A stretch of 64,000 nt of DNA from Flavivirga amylovorans (GCF_030540875.1 NZ_JAUOEM010000002.1:62001-126000), one strand, 5' to 3'. Shown: positions 17,974 to 27,825, counted from the first letter of the stretch. Numbers and translations: made by a program. The notes: generated by a model from the sequence alone, not told the origin.

Positions 17974-18573
17974 TTATTGATCTGCCTTATTTAATTCAAC
18001 TAATTTAGAGACGTACTTTCCCAAAACATCAAATTCTAAATTTACAATAGTACCTATTTTAAAAGTATTAAAATTTGTGTGATTGTATGTGTAAGGTATA
18101 ATAGCGACACTAAAAGTGTCTTTTTTCGAATTTACAACCGTTAAACTAGTCCCGTTAATAGTTATAGATCCTTTTTCTATAGTAATGTTATTAAGTGATG
18201 CGTCATAATTAAAAGTAAATATCCAACTACCGTTAGCTTCTTCTATATTAGTGCAAATAGCGGTTTGATCTACATGACCTTGCACAATATGTCCATCTAA
18301 CCTATCGCCTAGCTTCATGGCGCGCTCCAGATTCACTTTATCATTAATTGCAAAAGTATTAAGACTTGTTTTGTCTAATGTTTCCTTTATAGCTGTAACC
18401 GTATACTCATCATCATTAATAGTTACAACAGTTAAGCACACACCATTATGTGCGACACTTTGATCGATTTTTAACTCCGCTGTAATATTGCTTTTAATAG
18501 ATATGTGAAGGTTGTCTTTCTCTCTCTTTAAATTAGAAATGACACCTATATCTTCAATAATTCCTGTAAACAT
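17974..18573 (-). CDS. ribE: Riboflavin synthase (alpha subunit)
   Basis: 199 aa. Two lumazine-binding repeats are visible: MFTGIIEDIGVI with AHNGVCLTVV, and GDRLDGHIVQGHVDQ with SITINGTSLTVV. It converts two 6,7-dimethyl-8-ribityllumazine molecules into riboflavin. Divergent from pdxA across a 75-nt gap. Confidence 0.95.
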   Translation of the reverse strand: MFTGIIEDIGVISNLKREKDNLHISIKSNITAELKIDQSVAHNGVCLTVVTINDDEYTVTAIKETLDKTSLNTFAINDKVNLERAMKLGDRLDGHIVQGHVDQTAICTNIEEANGSWIFTFNYDASLNNITIEKGSITINGTSLTVVNSKKDTFSVAIIPYTYNHTNFNTFKIGTIVNLEFDVLGKYVSKLVELNKADQ

Positions 18574-18648
18574 ATTATTATCTGTTTATTTGGTTAAATT
18601 TGCCTAACCAAACGAAATTCAAAATTACGAACAAAAGTTGTTATATTA

Positions 18649-19689
18649 ATGATGAAAACTGAAAATATAATAGTAGGAATATCAATAGGAGATTTAAATG
18701 GTATTGGTGGAGAAATAGTTTTAAAAACATTTGAAGATGCAAGAGTTTTAGATTTTTGTACACCCGTAATTTTTGCTTCAGCAAAAACTATGAATTACTT
18801 TAAAACACATTTTAAATCAGGTATTAATTTTCATATCGTCAATAATATAAATCAATTAGCAAAAGGAAAAGTTAATGTGTATAATTGTTGGAACGACCCA
18901 GTTAAGATTGAATTTGGGAAAGAAGACGTAAAAATAGGAGAATATGCTATAAAATCTTTAGAAGCGGCAACAAAAGCATTAAAAAATAATGATGTTGATG
19001 TTTTAGTTACGGCACCAATAAATAAGCATAATATTCAATCAGAAGACTTTAAATTCCCAGGTCACACAGATTATTTAGCTCAGCAACTAGAAGGAGAAAG
19101 TTTAATGTTTATGGTAACGGAATCGTTAAGAGTTGGGCTATTAACAGACCATGTGCCTGTAAAAGATATTGTTGATCATATTACAGAGGACTTAATTGTT
19201 AAAAAAATAGACACGGTTTACGATTCTCTTAAAAGGGATTTTAAAATAGGGAAACCAAAAATTGCCGTTTTAGGAATTAATCCGCATACAGGTGATAATG
19301 GTGTTATAGGTAGTGAAGATGATGCCGTTTTAAGACCTACACTTAAAAAAATTAAAGAAAACGGAAAATTAGTATTTGGTCCATATGCAGCCGATAGTTT
19401 TTTTGGATCTAGTAACTATAAAAACTTTGATGCCATAATTGCAACATATCATGATCAAGGCTTAATTCCTTTTAAAACATTGTCTTTTGGACAAGGCGTT
19501 AATTATACAGCAGGTTTAAATAAAGTAAGAACTTCACCAGATCACGGTACTGCTTATGAAATAGCAGGAAAGGGAAAAGCTGATTCAAGTTCATTTAAAG
19601 AAGCTGTTTTTACTGCAATACAGATATATAAGAATAGAATTGATTATGAAGAACTTACTGCAAATCCGTTGAAAAAAGCAAACAAATAG
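18649..19689 (+). CDS. pdxA: 4-hydroxythreonine-4-phosphate dehydrogenase
   Basis: 346 aa. Motifs ISIGDLNGIGGEI, KFPGHTDYLA, LGINPHTGDNG, ATYHDQGLIPFK and RTSPDHGTAY are those of PdxA, the NAD- and metal-dependent enzyme of the DXP-dependent vitamin B6 pathway. Metal-binding His residues are all present. An ATGATG start gives two possible initiators three bases apart. Confidence 0.95.
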   Translation: MMKTENIIVGISIGDLNGIGGEIVLKTFEDARVLDFCTPVIFASAKTMNYFKTHFKSGINFHIVNNINQLAKGKVNVYNCWNDPVKIEFGKEDVKIGEYAIKSLEAATKALKNNDVDVLVTAPINKHNIQSEDFKFPGHTDYLAQQLEGESLMFMVTESLRVGLLTDHVPVKDIVDHITEDLIVKKIDTVYDSLKRDFKIGKPKIAVLGINPHTGDNGVIGSEDDAVLRPTLKKIKENGKLVFGPYAADSFFGSSNYKNFDAIIATYHDQGLIPFKTLSFGQGVNYTAGLNKVRTSPDHGTAYEIAGKGKADSSSFKEAVFTAIQIYKNRIDYEELTANPLKKANK

Positions 19690-19738
19690 ATATAAACAAA
19701 AAAATGTTTATAAGTAATGTTGCATAAATAAAAATTCA

Positions 19739-19746
19739 TATATTTG
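19739..19746 (+). promoter_or_regulatory. -7 box of the DUF177-rpmF operon
   Basis: TATATTTG matches TAnnTTTG and lies 22 nt before the ATG at 19769. No clear TTTG -33 element. Confidence 0.45.
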
Positions 19747-19768
19747 CAGGCTCAAAATAGATGAAAGA

Positions 19769-20305
19769 ATGAAGTCATTGAAAGAGTTTATAATTCCTTT
19801 TGTAGGGTTAAAAATTGGAAAGCATCTTTTTGAGTATAAAATAGAACATGCGTTCTTTGAACATTATGAGTATGAAGAGTTTAACGATGTAAATATTGAT
19901 GTAAATGTTGAGTTAGAAAAGAAGACAACATTACTTGAATTACATTTTAAAGTTTCAGGATGGGTAAATGTTAATTGCGATTTAACAAACGAGCCTTATA
20001 ATCAGACTATAGGAAATGAGTTTGATTTAGTGGTGAATTTTGGAGATGAGTATAATGATGAACATATTGATATTCTTATAGTGCCACATGGAACTTACGA
20101 AATTAGTATACAGCAATACATTTACGAATTGATTGTGCTTGCAGTACCTACTAAAAGAGTGCATCCAGGTGTTGAAGACGGAACCCTAGACTCAGACATA
20201 CTTAAAAAATTAGAAGAATTAAGCCCAAAGCTTAAAGAAGATAAAGAAAAAGAGGATATAGATCCTCGTTGGAATACATTAAAGAAACTATTAACGGATA
20301 AATAA
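19769..20305 (+). CDS. DUF177 (YceD-like) rRNA/ribosome-associated protein
   Basis: 178 aa. It is encoded 9 nt upstream of rpmF, the conserved position of DUF177/YceD in most bacteria. Motifs VSGWVNVNCDLTNEPYNQ and YIYELIVLAVPTKRVHPG resemble the family, although the usual Cys motif is reduced. In other bacteria YceD is needed for 23S rRNA accumulation. The C-terminal acidic tail ends DPRWNTLKKLL, the family's typical ending. Confidence 0.88.
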   Translation: MKSLKEFIIPFVGLKIGKHLFEYKIEHAFFEHYEYEEFNDVNIDVNVELEKKTTLLELHFKVSGWVNVNCDLTNEPYNQTIGNEFDLVVNFGDEYNDEHIDILIVPHGTYEISIQQYIYELIVLAVPTKRVHPGVEDGTLDSDILKKLEELSPKLKEDKEKEDIDPRWNTLKKLLTDK

Positions 20306-20314
20306 ATATAGAAA

Positions 20315-20515
20315 ATGGCACATCCTAAGAGAAAAATCTCAAAAACAAGAAGAGATAAGAGAAGAACTCATTACAAAGCAACTGCGCCACAGATTGCTAC
20401 ATGCCCTACAACAGGTGAACCTCATTTATACCACAGAGCTCACTGGTTTGAAGGAAAATTATATTACAGAGGTCAGGTATTAATTGACAACTCAGAAGTA
20501 GAAAACGTAGCATAA
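20315..20515 (+). CDS. rpmF: 50S ribosomal protein L32
   Basis: 66 aa, [20 protein letters not shown] at the N-terminus, [15 protein letters not shown] in the middle: typical bL32 of Bacteroidota. Co-transcribed with DUF177 and followed by a strong terminator. Confidence 0.97.
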   Translation: MAHPKRKISKTRRDKRRTHYKATAPQIATCPTTGEPHLYHRAHWFEGKLYYRGQVLIDNSEVENVA

Positions 20516-20535
20516 ATAGTATGCATGCATATAAT

Positions 20536-20564
20536 AAAACGCTCACCTGTGAGCGTTTTTTTTT
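20536..20564 (+). terminator. Terminator after rpmF
   Basis: AAAACGCTCAC / GTGAGCGTTTT stem, two-base loop region CT, and a run of eight T. Confidence 0.9.
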
Positions 20565-20694
20565 ATGAAGTGTTTTTTCTAAGACAAAAACAATTAATTT
20601 GTGTGTTATTAAACTAAAATTTAGTAGTTTTCACCAAAATTTGAACGTTTTTGTCCAATTTTAATGATTTTTTGGTCGAATTAACTATAAAGTT

Positions 20695-21696
20695 ATGAGT
20701 AAAATTTCAGCAGCAATTACAGCTGTAGGTGCGTATGTACCAGAATATGTGTTAACTAATCAGATTCTTGAGACTATGGTTGACACAAATGATGAGTGGA
20801 TTACCTCTCGTACGGGAATTAAAGAGCGTAGAATTCTTAAAGACGAAGGAAAAGGTACTTCTTATTTAGCTATCCAAGCTGCCCAAGACCTTATTAATAA
20901 AAAAGGTATTGATCCCAAAGATATAGAACTTGTTATTGTTGCTACAGCAACACCAGATATGAAAGCAGCCTCAACGGCAGCTTACACGGCATCTAATATT
21001 GGAGCTGTTAATGCCTTTTCATTCGATATGGATGCGGCATGTTCTAGCTTCTTGTTTGGTATGTCGGTAGCAGCTAGTTATATAGAATCTGGTAGATATA
21101 AAAACGTATTATTAATAGGAGCCGATAAAATGTCTTCTATTATTAATTATAAAGATAGAGCCACTTGTATCATCTTTGGTGATGGAGCGGGTGCTGTTTT
21201 GTTCGAACCTAATGAAGAGAATTTAGGACTTCAAGATGAGTATTTAAGAAGTGATGGTACTGGTAGAGAATTTCTACAGGCCACTTATGGAGGATCTTCA
21301 TTTCCGCTAACACCAGAATCGATGGAAAAAGGCGGACAATATGCTTTTCAGGAAGGAAGAACGGTGTTTAAAAATGCGGTATTTAATATGGCAGATGCCA
21401 CTGTTAAAATATTAGAACGCAACAACTTAACTAAAGACTCTGTTTCTTGGTTAGCAGCGCATCAAGCCAATAAACGAATTATTGATGCTACTGCACAACG
21501 TATAGAATTAGAAGACGAAAAGGTAATGATGAATATTGAGAAATATGGTAATACGACATCTGCAACATTACCGTTACTTCTAAACGATTACGAATCGAAA
21601 CTTAAAAAAGGAGATAATATAATATTTGCTGCTTTTGGTGGCGGATTTAATTGGGGGTCTATTTATTTAAAATGGGCATATAATTCAGTAAACTAA
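20695..21696 (+). CDS. fabH: 3-oxoacyl-ACP synthase III
   Basis: 333 aa. The Cys-His-Asn triad regions are DMDAACSSFLFG, WLAAHQANKRI and KYGNTTSATLPL. FabH condenses acetyl-CoA (or branched acyl-CoA) with malonyl-ACP to begin fatty-acid synthesis. It stands directly before accB and accC, so the operon supplies both malonyl-CoA and the initiating condensation. Confidence 0.96.
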   Translation: MSKISAAITAVGAYVPEYVLTNQILETMVDTNDEWITSRTGIKERRILKDEGKGTSYLAIQAAQDLINKKGIDPKDIELVIVATATPDMKAASTAAYTASNIGAVNAFSFDMDAACSSFLFGMSVAASYIESGRYKNVLLIGADKMSSIINYKDRATCIIFGDGAGAVLFEPNEENLGLQDEYLRSDGTGREFLQATYGGSSFPLTPESMEKGGQYAFQEGRTVFKNAVFNMADATVKILERNNLTKDSVSWLAAHQANKRIIDATAQRIELEDEKVMMNIEKYGNTTSATLPLLLNDYESKLKKGDNIIFAAFGGGFNWGSIYLKWAYNSVN

Positions 21697-21714
21697 CCAA
21701 TAATTAGGGAAATC

Positions 21715-22197
21715 ATGGATATAAAAGAGATTCAAAACTTAATCAAGTTTGTAGCCAAATCTGGTGCAAGTGAGGTTAAATTAGAGATGGATGATATTAA
21801 AATCACCATTAAAACAGGATCAGAGTCAGATACAACTATTGTACATCAAGTTCCTTCGACTCATATACCTCAAGCAGCTCCGCTAGCTGTGCAACCAGTA
21901 GCAACAGAAGCTACACCAACTAAAGCAAGCGAACCTGCCGCTGCTGAAGATTCAAAATATATAACAATTAAATCTCCTATTATTGGGACTTTTTATAGAA
22001 AACCAGCACCAGATAAGCCTCTATTTGTCGAGGTAGGACAAACCATTGCTGAAGGAGATGTGCTTTGTGTTATTGAAGCAATGAAACTTTTCAATGAAAT
22101 TGAATCTGAAGTTTCTGGAAAGATAGTTAAAGTATTAGTTGACGATTCTTCACCTGTAGAGTTTGATCAGCCACTATTTTTAGTAGACCCGTCATAA
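21715..22197 (+). CDS. accB: Biotin carboxyl carrier protein of acetyl-CoA carboxylase
   Basis: 160 aa. N-terminal MDIKEIQNLIKFVAKSGASE, an Ala/Pro-rich linker (about 45-80) and a C-terminal biotinyl domain with EAMKLFNEIE carrying the biotinylated Lys. Nineteen nt after fabH. Confidence 0.96.
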   Translation: MDIKEIQNLIKFVAKSGASEVKLEMDDIKITIKTGSESDTTIVHQVPSTHIPQAAPLAVQPVATEATPTKASEPAAAEDSKYITIKSPIIGTFYRKPAPDKPLFVEVGQTIAEGDVLCVIEAMKLFNEIESEVSGKIVKVLVDDSSPVEFDQPLFLVDPS

Positions 22198-22203
22198 CCT
22201 ATT

Positions 22204-22270
22204 AAAAATTCCAATATACAAATCTCGAAATCCAATGTTTGGAATTTGGCGATTGGAATTTGTAATTTTT
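22204..22270. repeat. Short nested palindrome between accB and accC
   Basis: AATTCCAAT ... ATTGGAATT arms nest around ATCCAA / TTGGAAT. A REP-like palindromic repeat inside an operon; it may fold in the mRNA and adjust accC expression. Similar AATTCCAA palindromes are, to my knowledge, dispersed in flavobacterial genomes. Confidence 0.5.
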
Positions 22271-22283
22271 AATTCAACAAGTT

Positions 22284-23636
22284 ATGTTCAAAAAAATATT
22301 AATAGCCAATAGAGGTGAAATAGCATTACGTGTTATTAGAACCTGTAAGGAGATGGGTATCAAAACAGTAGCTGTTTACTCAACTGCAGATGAGGAAAGT
22401 TTACATGTTAAATTTGCTGATGAAGCCGTTTGCATAGGTCCACCAGCAAGTAGTGAATCCTATTTAAAAATGTCTAATGTTATAGCAGCAGCAGAAATTA
22501 CAAATGCCGATGCTATTCACCCTGGGTATGGTTTTTTATCTGAAAACGCTAAATTTTCAAAAATCTGTGATGAACATGGTATAAAGTTCATCGGAGCCTC
22601 GCCAGAGATGATTGATAGAATGGGAGATAAAGCGAATGCAAAGGCAACGATGAAAGCCGCAGGTGTTCCATGTGTTCCAGGAAGTGAAGGTGTTATAGAA
22701 ACTTTTGAAGAGTGTGAAAAAGTAGCTGTAGAAACAGGTTATCCGGTTATGTTAAAAGCATCTGCCGGAGGTGGAGGTAAAGGTATGCGTGCCGTATGGA
22801 AACCAGAAGATTTAAAAGACGCTTGGGATTCAGCAAGACAAGAAAGTAAGGCTGCCTTTGGGAATGACGATATGTATATGGAAAAGCTTATTGAAGAGCC
22901 TAGACATATCGAAATTCAAATTGTTGGAGACTCTAGAGGAAAAGCATGTCACTTATCAGAAAGAGACTGTTCAGTACAACGTCGCCATCAAAAACTAACA
23001 GAGGAAACACCGTCTCCTTTCATGACAAAAAAGCTTCGTGATGATATGGGAATAGCAGCTGTTAGAGCAGCAGAATATATTAAATATGAAGGCGCAGGGA
23101 CTGTAGAATTTCTTGTAGACAAGCATCGTAATTTCTATTTTATGGAAATGAATACACGTATTCAGGTTGAACACCCTATAACAGAACAAGTCATAGATTT
23201 TGACCTAATTCGTGAACAAATATTAGTAGCTGCAGGAGTTCCAATTTCAGGAAAGAACTATACGCCTAAATTACATTCTATAGAGTGTCGTATTAATGCA
23301 GAGGATCCGTTTAATGGATTCCGTCCATCACCAGGTGTCATAACAACGTTACATGCCCCTGGAGGTCATGGAGTACGTTTAGATACTCATGTTTATGCCG
23401 GTTATGCCATACCACCAAATTACGATTCTATGATTGCTAAGTTAATTACAACTGCGCAAACCAGAGAAGAAGCGATTAATAAAATGAAGCGAGCTTTAGA
23501 TGAGTTTGTAATAGAAGGTATTAAAACGACCATTCCATTCCATAGGCAACTTATGGATCATCCAGATTATTTAGCTGGAAACTATACCACTAAGTTTATG
23601 GAAGACTTTGTAATAGAAAAAGAAATAGAAGAATAA
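22284..23636 (+). CDS. accC: Biotin carboxylase of acetyl-CoA carboxylase
   Basis: 450 aa. It begins [23 protein letters not shown]-grasp motifs [36 protein letters not shown] and [14 protein letters not shown] are intact. It carboxylates biotin on AccB using ATP and bicarbonate. Followed by a terminator, ending the fabH-accB-accC unit. Confidence 0.97.
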   Translation: MFKKILIANRGEIALRVIRTCKEMGIKTVAVYSTADEESLHVKFADEAVCIGPPASSESYLKMSNVIAAAEITNADAIHPGYGFLSENAKFSKICDEHGIKFIGASPEMIDRMGDKANAKATMKAAGVPCVPGSEGVIETFEECEKVAVETGYPVMLKASAGGGGKGMRAVWKPEDLKDAWDSARQESKAAFGNDDMYMEKLIEEPRHIEIQIVGDSRGKACHLSERDCSVQRRHQKLTEETPSPFMTKKLRDDMGIAAVRAAEYIKYEGAGTVEFLVDKHRNFYFMEMNTRIQVEHPITEQVIDFDLIREQILVAAGVPISGKNYTPKLHSIECRINAEDPFNGFRPSPGVITTLHAPGGHGVRLDTHVYAGYAIPPNYDSMIAKLITTAQTREEAINKMKRALDEFVIEGIKTTIPFHRQLMDHPDYLAGNYTTKFMEDFVIEKEIEE

Positions 23637-23641
23637 ATGAT

Positions 23642-23670
23642 AAACTCCGAAAGCAATTTCGGAGTTTTTT
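23642..23670 (+). terminator. Terminator after accC
   Basis: AAACTCCGAAA / TTTCGGAGTTT stem with T tail. Confidence 0.85.
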
Positions 23671-23777
23671 ATTAATACCTCTTGTAAAAACAAAAGTCAG
23701 GCTGTATGCTCTATCTTTTTATAGAGAAGTAAGTCTAAGAGTTTCTATCCTTAACACGAAAACTGTAACTTCGTAAG

Positions 23778-24893
23778 ATGGACTTATCCTATTGGGAAAT
23801 AAAAAGCTGGTTAACTAATGTAGATTTTACTATTGTAGGTAGTGGTATCGTTGGTTTAAACTGTGCCTTAAATTTAAAAGAGCGTTTTCCTAAAGTTAAT
23901 ATTCTGATACTGGAAAAAGGTATTTTACCTCAGGGAGCAAGTACTAAAAATGCTGGTTTTGCTTGTTTTGGTAGTCTAAGCGAAATTCTGGATGATTTAA
24001 AGTCACATACCGAAGAAGAAGCCATAGAACTTGTGAAAAAACGAGTTGTTGGGTTACAATTATTGCGTAAAACCTTAGGAGATAAGGCAATTAACTATAA
24101 AGGGCTTGGAGGTTACGAGCTGTTTACAAAAGAAGACGATTTATTGGAGGAATGCCTTTCAAAAAAAGCACATATTAATAAGTTACTTCAACCAATATTT
24201 AAAGACCCTGTATTTAGTGTAAAGCCCAATGATTTTAAATTCCAGAAGATAGAGAATCAATACGTGTTCAATCAATTTGAAGGACAAATTGATACCGGGA
24301 ACATGATGGTGTCATTAACTCAGTTAGCATTTAAAAAAGGAATAAAAATCCTTAATAATATGACTGTTCAAAGTTTTTCTGAAGATATCAATGCAATAAA
24401 AGTAGAAACAAATCAGTTTGTGTTTTCGACGTCTAATCTATTAATTGCTACGAATGGTTTCGCAACACAATTAATAAATGAAAATGTAAAGCCCGCTCGA
24501 GCACAAGTATTAATTACAAAACCTATAAAAAACCTTCATATACGAGGAACCTTTCATTTAGATAGAGGGTATTATTACTTTAGAAATGTTGATGATAGGA
24601 TCTTGCTTGGTGGTGGTCGACATCTTGATTTTAAAAGGGAGGAAACTACAAAGTTTAATCAAACAGACTTAGTTCAAAATAAACTGGAAGCACTTTTAAA
24701 AACGACTATTTTACCTGAGACTGATTTCGAAATTGATCATAGGTGGAGTGGTATTATGGGAATAGGTAATCAGAAAAAAGCAGTTGTAAAACAACTATCA
24801 AATCATGTGTTTTGTGGTGTACGTCTAGGAGGTATGGGCATTGCAATTGGGAGTTTGGTTGGAAAGGAATTAGCGGATTTAATTTCTGAATAA
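23778..24893 (+). CDS. FAD-dependent oxidoreductase (DAO family)
   Basis: 371 aa. The dinucleotide-binding motif DFTIVGSGIVGLNCAL (about 16-31) is followed by LEKGILPQGASTKNAGFACF, typical of DadA/ThiO-like amino-acid or amine oxidases, and a C-terminal GIMGIGNQKKAVV ... GVRLGGMGIAIG. Substrate unknown. It is followed by mtgA after about 30 nt, so the two may be co-transcribed. Confidence 0.85.
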   Translation: MDLSYWEIKSWLTNVDFTIVGSGIVGLNCALNLKERFPKVNILILEKGILPQGASTKNAGFACFGSLSEILDDLKSHTEEEAIELVKKRVVGLQLLRKTLGDKAINYKGLGGYELFTKEDDLLEECLSKKAHINKLLQPIFKDPVFSVKPNDFKFQKIENQYVFNQFEGQIDTGNMMVSLTQLAFKKGIKILNNMTVQSFSEDINAIKVETNQFVFSTSNLLIATNGFATQLINENVKPARAQVLITKPIKNLHIRGTFHLDRGYYYFRNVDDRILLGGGRHLDFKREETTKFNQTDLVQNKLEALLKTTILPETDFEIDHRWSGIMGIGNQKKAVVKQLSNHVFCGVRLGGMGIAIGSLVGKELADLISE

Positions 24894-24923
24894 AAAGGAC
24901 TCTTAAAAAGTAAACTATTCAAG

Positions 24924-25634
24924 TTGATAAAACGTTTTTTTAAATTCATATTAAAAATTGCGCTGTGGTTTGTTATATTATCTATAGGCCTTGTTTTTCT
25001 TTATAAATGGGTGCCAGTGCCTGTTACCCCTCTTATGGTAATAAGGCATTTTGAAAAATCGGATGTTAAAAAAGAAACATTTTGGAAGCACGATTGGGTT
25101 TCGATTGATGCCATCTCCAAGAACTTACAATTAGCAGTTATTTGTAGCGAAGATCAAAATTTCTTAACCCATAAGGGTTTTGATATAAAGGCCATTGAAA
25201 AAGCGTATAAGAATAATAAAAGAGGGCAAAAAATTAAGGGAGCTAGTACGATAAGTCAACAAACAGCAAAAAATGTTTTTTTATGGCCACAACGTAGTTG
25301 GCTTCGTAAAGGCTTGGAAGCCTATTTTACTTTTTTAATTGAATGGATATGGTCTAAAGAGCGTATTATTGAAGTTTACTTAAATAGTATAGAAATGGGA
25401 CATGGAATTTACGGTGCAGAGGCAGCATCGCGGTACTGGTTTAAAAAATCAGCAAGTAAACTGTGGCTATATGAAGCAGCTGCTATCGCTGCTATTTTGC
25501 CAAACCCAAGAGTTTATAAAGCGAATCCCGCTTCAAATTATATTCAAACCAGAAAGACTTGGATTGTAAAACAAATGAATTATTTTGGATCATTAGATTA
25601 TTCTAAAAATGATGGAAAACCTCTTAAAAATTAA
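24924..25634 (+). CDS. mtgA: Monofunctional biosynthetic peptidoglycan transglycosylase
   Basis: 236 aa with one N-terminal helix (about 9-27) and a GT51 domain: AVICSEDQNFLTHKGFD (catalytic Glu), KGASTISQQTAKNVFLWP, ERIIEVYLNSIEMGHGIYGAE. It polymerises lipid II in the periplasm. The start is TTG at 24924; no nearby ATG. Its 3' end overlaps the next gene by 26 nt. Confidence 0.93.
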   Translation: MIKRFFKFILKIALWFVILSIGLVFLYKWVPVPVTPLMVIRHFEKSDVKKETFWKHDWVSIDAISKNLQLAVICSEDQNFLTHKGFDIKAIEKAYKNNKRGQKIKGASTISQQTAKNVFLWPQRSWLRKGLEAYFTFLIEWIWSKERIIEVYLNSIEMGHGIYGAEAASRYWFKKSASKLWLYEAAAIAAILPNPRVYKANPASNYIQTRKTWIVKQMNYFGSLDYSKNDGKPLKN

Positions 25635-26073
25635 AGAAGATCTGTATTCACAATGTTTAGACGCTATAAATGATAGATATCGAACTGTGCAGAATACTAT
25701 AAATGAAATTCAGGTTTCATTGACTTCAGAAACAAAAAGCAGTGCAGGCGATAAACATGAAACTGGACGCGCTATGCTACAATTGGAACGTGAAAAAGCA
25801 GGAAGTCAACTAGCCGAAATTCAAAAAATTAAAGAGATTTTATTTAAAATGGATATTTCTAAAACATTAAAAGTAGTTGGTCTAGGAAGTGTTGTTTTCA
25901 CCTCTCAAGCCAATTATTTTATTGCTATTAGTACAGGTAAATTAATTGTTGATGGGGTTCAATTCTATGCTATTTCACCTAGTACACCAATTGGGCAGTT
26001 GTTAATTGGGAAAACGGTTGGTGATAAGGTTGTTTTTAGAGAACAGAAGTTTTTAGTCAATCTAATTATCTAA
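25609..26073 (+). CDS. GreA/GreB-like elongation-factor-family protein
   Basis: 154 aa. A helical N-terminal half (about 1-80, with SSAGDKHETGRAMLQLERE) and a C-terminal FKBP-like half (VGLGSVVFTSQANYFIAIS ... AISPSTPIGQLLIGKTVGD) match small GreA/GreB C-terminal-domain proteins of flavobacteria. The classic coiled-coil tip acidic residues are not obvious, so transcript cleavage is doubtful. Overlaps mtgA by 26 nt. Confidence 0.7.
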   Translation: MMENLLKIKEDLYSQCLDAINDRYRTVQNTINEIQVSLTSETKSSAGDKHETGRAMLQLEREKAGSQLAEIQKIKEILFKMDISKTLKVVGLGSVVFTSQANYFIAISTGKLIVDGVQFYAISPSTPIGQLLIGKTVGDKVVFREQKFLVNLII

Positions 26074-26220
26074 AAGAAAAACAAACTAATTTAACTTGGG
26101 TTGTATACTATGAAAAGACAATTTATTCTACATTTAGAATTCTCTTCAATAGAATTACCAAATGGATTACAGTATGCCGAAAAAGAAGTATTGTAAGTGT
26201 TTTTATTCATTAGATAATGT

Positions 26221-26517
26221 CTATGACATTGGTAATATCTCTATTACTTTTCCATAAACATTTTTAGTCCATCCGTTAATTCTTCCATGATTATTACCAA
26301 TTAATAAGCCACGCTTGTTATTTTTTCCTTTCACAAGATGTGTAAAGCAATTGCCTCTAACCTTACAATAAACAATATCTCCTGTTTCGCAATCTTCCCA
26401 TTGAATAGGTTGAAGTTTTACAGGTTGTTTAGACTTTAGCAGAGGTAACATAGAATTACCGGATTCTTTTGAAATAATGGTTTCTCCATTTTGTAGTTTT
26501 TGAATTTTCCAATTCAT
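26221..26517 (-). CDS. S24/S26 (LexA/signal-peptidase-fold)-like small protein
   Basis: 98 aa. ESGNSMLPLLKSKQPVKLQP and GDIVYCKVRGNCFTHLV have the shape of the S24/S26 fold, with the SMxP serine motif (SMLP) in place. No DNA-binding domain precedes it, unlike LexA or phage repressors. The base Lys is uncertain. A strong inverted repeat lies 20 nt upstream of the start. Confidence 0.55.
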   Translation of the reverse strand: MNWKIQKLQNGETIISKESGNSMLPLLKSKQPVKLQPIQWEDCETGDIVYCKVRGNCFTHLVKGKNNKRGLLIGNNHGRINGWTKNVYGKVIEILPMS

Positions 26518-26536
26518 ACTATTTAATTTTAAATGT

Positions 26537-26562
26537 TATGTAAGACATTATTGTCTCACATA
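26537..26562 (-). promoter_or_regulatory. Operator-like inverted repeat upstream of the S24-like gene
   Basis: TATGTAAGACA / TGTCTCACATA, 10 of 11 positions complementary, 4-nt spacer. Position just upstream of the minus-strand start suggests a repressor site. Confidence 0.45.
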
Positions 26563-26614
26563 GCCTTCAAAATTTTTAAAAAGAATGTTTCCAATGAACT
26601 GTTGCAAAGATATG

Positions 26615-26772
26615 AACTCATTTAGACTTTTTGGATTTAAGTGAAAATTAGAAGTTTTTGCCTATGTTAAAGACTTTTTTGAGTTGCATAGCAGAGCTAC
26701 AGAAGGAAAAAAAGACAAAAACAGAGTTGAAAACAGCCATTTTTTAGCAAATTGAAAAAGTCTAAATGAGTT
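26615..26772. repeat. MITE-like palindromic element with perfect 18-bp inverted ends
   Basis: AACTCATTTAGACTTTTT (26615-26632) is an exact reverse complement of 26755-26772. The match extends outward into GATAT with one indel. The interior is also partly self-complementary (TTTTTG ... CAAAAA). No ORF. It is 158 bp, fits a non-autonomous element, and lies between two minus-strand genes. Confidence 0.65.
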
Positions 26773-26777
26773 CTATA

Positions 26778-27686
26778 TCAAACTTGATATAAAAAGACCG
26801 TTTTTCCTTTTTTAAGTTGGACATCATGCTCAAAAAATACGTTTTCCCCATTTAAATCAGCTTCAATTAAATAGAAAGATCCTTTATAGTAAGATTGTTT
26901 TACGATTGCTTTTAAATCGGATCTATCAACAGGTTTTAATTGATTGGCATAGATAATTTTACTATTGATCTCATTAAATTCTCCAAAAAAAGAAGCAATA
27001 AGTTTGTTTTCAGGATTGTTGTATAATTCTTGAGGTGTAGTATTAGCCATGATTTTTGCATCATGAAGTACAATCATATTATCTGAATATGATAACACAT
27101 CATCTTTATCGTGAGTTGCAACAATACAGGTAATGTTTTTTTCTTTTAGGTATTTAAATAAACTTCTGCGTAAAGATTGCTTTTTAAAGTTATCAATATG
27201 ACTAAAAGGTTCGTCTAATAAGATTATTTCGGGCTGTTTTGCAATGGCTCTGGCTAAAGCAACACGTTGTTTTTGTCCACCACTTAATTCTTTAACTTTT
27301 GTTTTAGCAAAAGGTTTTAATTCAACAACATCTAATAACTCGTTAATACGTGCTTGTTTTTCTTCAGGATAGAAATTAGACAGGAATGCACCAATATTTT
27401 CGGCAACAGTAATAAAAGGCATCAAATCGAACTCTTGAGCGACATACTTCATGAATTCCGGGCCAATAATCAGGTTGTGTTTTGGCCCTAAAATTTCAGA
27501 ATTATTCCAAAAAATGTGTCCTTTGTGTAAATCATAAGTGCCATAAAGTAGCTTTAAAAGGGTACTTTTTCCAGAACCACTTTCACCTATGATAGAAACA
27601 TGTTCTCCTGCTTTAACATTAAAACTGATGTTATTTAAAACAGCTTGTTTTTTATAGCTAAATGATATATTTTTTACTTGAAGCAT
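26778..27686 (-). CDS. ABC transporter ATP-binding protein
   Basis: 302 aa. Walker A GESGSGKST (about 34-42), Q-loop around AQEFDLMPF, signature LSGGQKQRVALARA, Walker B IILLDEPFSHID, H-loop ATHDKDD. A C-terminal extension of about 80 residues (IASFFGEFNEIN ... DVQLKKGKTVFLYQV) resembles a TOBE domain as in PotA/CysA-type importers. No permease gene is adjacent. It is the last chromosomal gene before the cassette array. Confidence 0.88.
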   Translation of the reverse strand: MLQVKNISFSYKKQAVLNNISFNVKAGEHVSIIGESGSGKSTLLKLLYGTYDLHKGHIFWNNSEILGPKHNLIIGPEFMKYVAQEFDLMPFITVAENIGAFLSNFYPEEKQARINELLDVVELKPFAKTKVKELSGGQKQRVALARAIAKQPEIILLDEPFSHIDNFKKQSLRRSLFKYLKEKNITCIVATHDKDDVLSYSDNMIVLHDAKIMANTTPQELYNNPENKLIASFFGEFNEINSKIIYANQLKPVDRSDLKAIVKQSYYKGSFYLIEADLNGENVFFEHDVQLKKGKTVFLYQV

Positions 27687-27702
27687 AATCTTTACAGAAA
27701 TG

Positions 27703-27710
27703 CAAAAATA
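27703..27710 (-). promoter_or_regulatory. -7 box of the ABC ATPase gene
   Basis: TATTTTTG on the minus strand, 16 nt from the ATG at 27686; matches TAnnTTTG. Confidence 0.45.
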
Positions 27711-27825
27711 TGATAAAAAACCTTCTTGGGTAATATTGATATTTTGTTTATCAATTTCTTATTAATGTTTTTCTAATTGCATACAGCTTTTAGTAATTAT
27801 CTTTATTCAGGACGGGTCAAGCTTG

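Noticed and set aside
26110-26196. 28-codon plus-strand ORF
   Set aside because: Begins MKRQFILHLEFSSIELP and could be a remnant or a small gene, but nothing supports either; left out.
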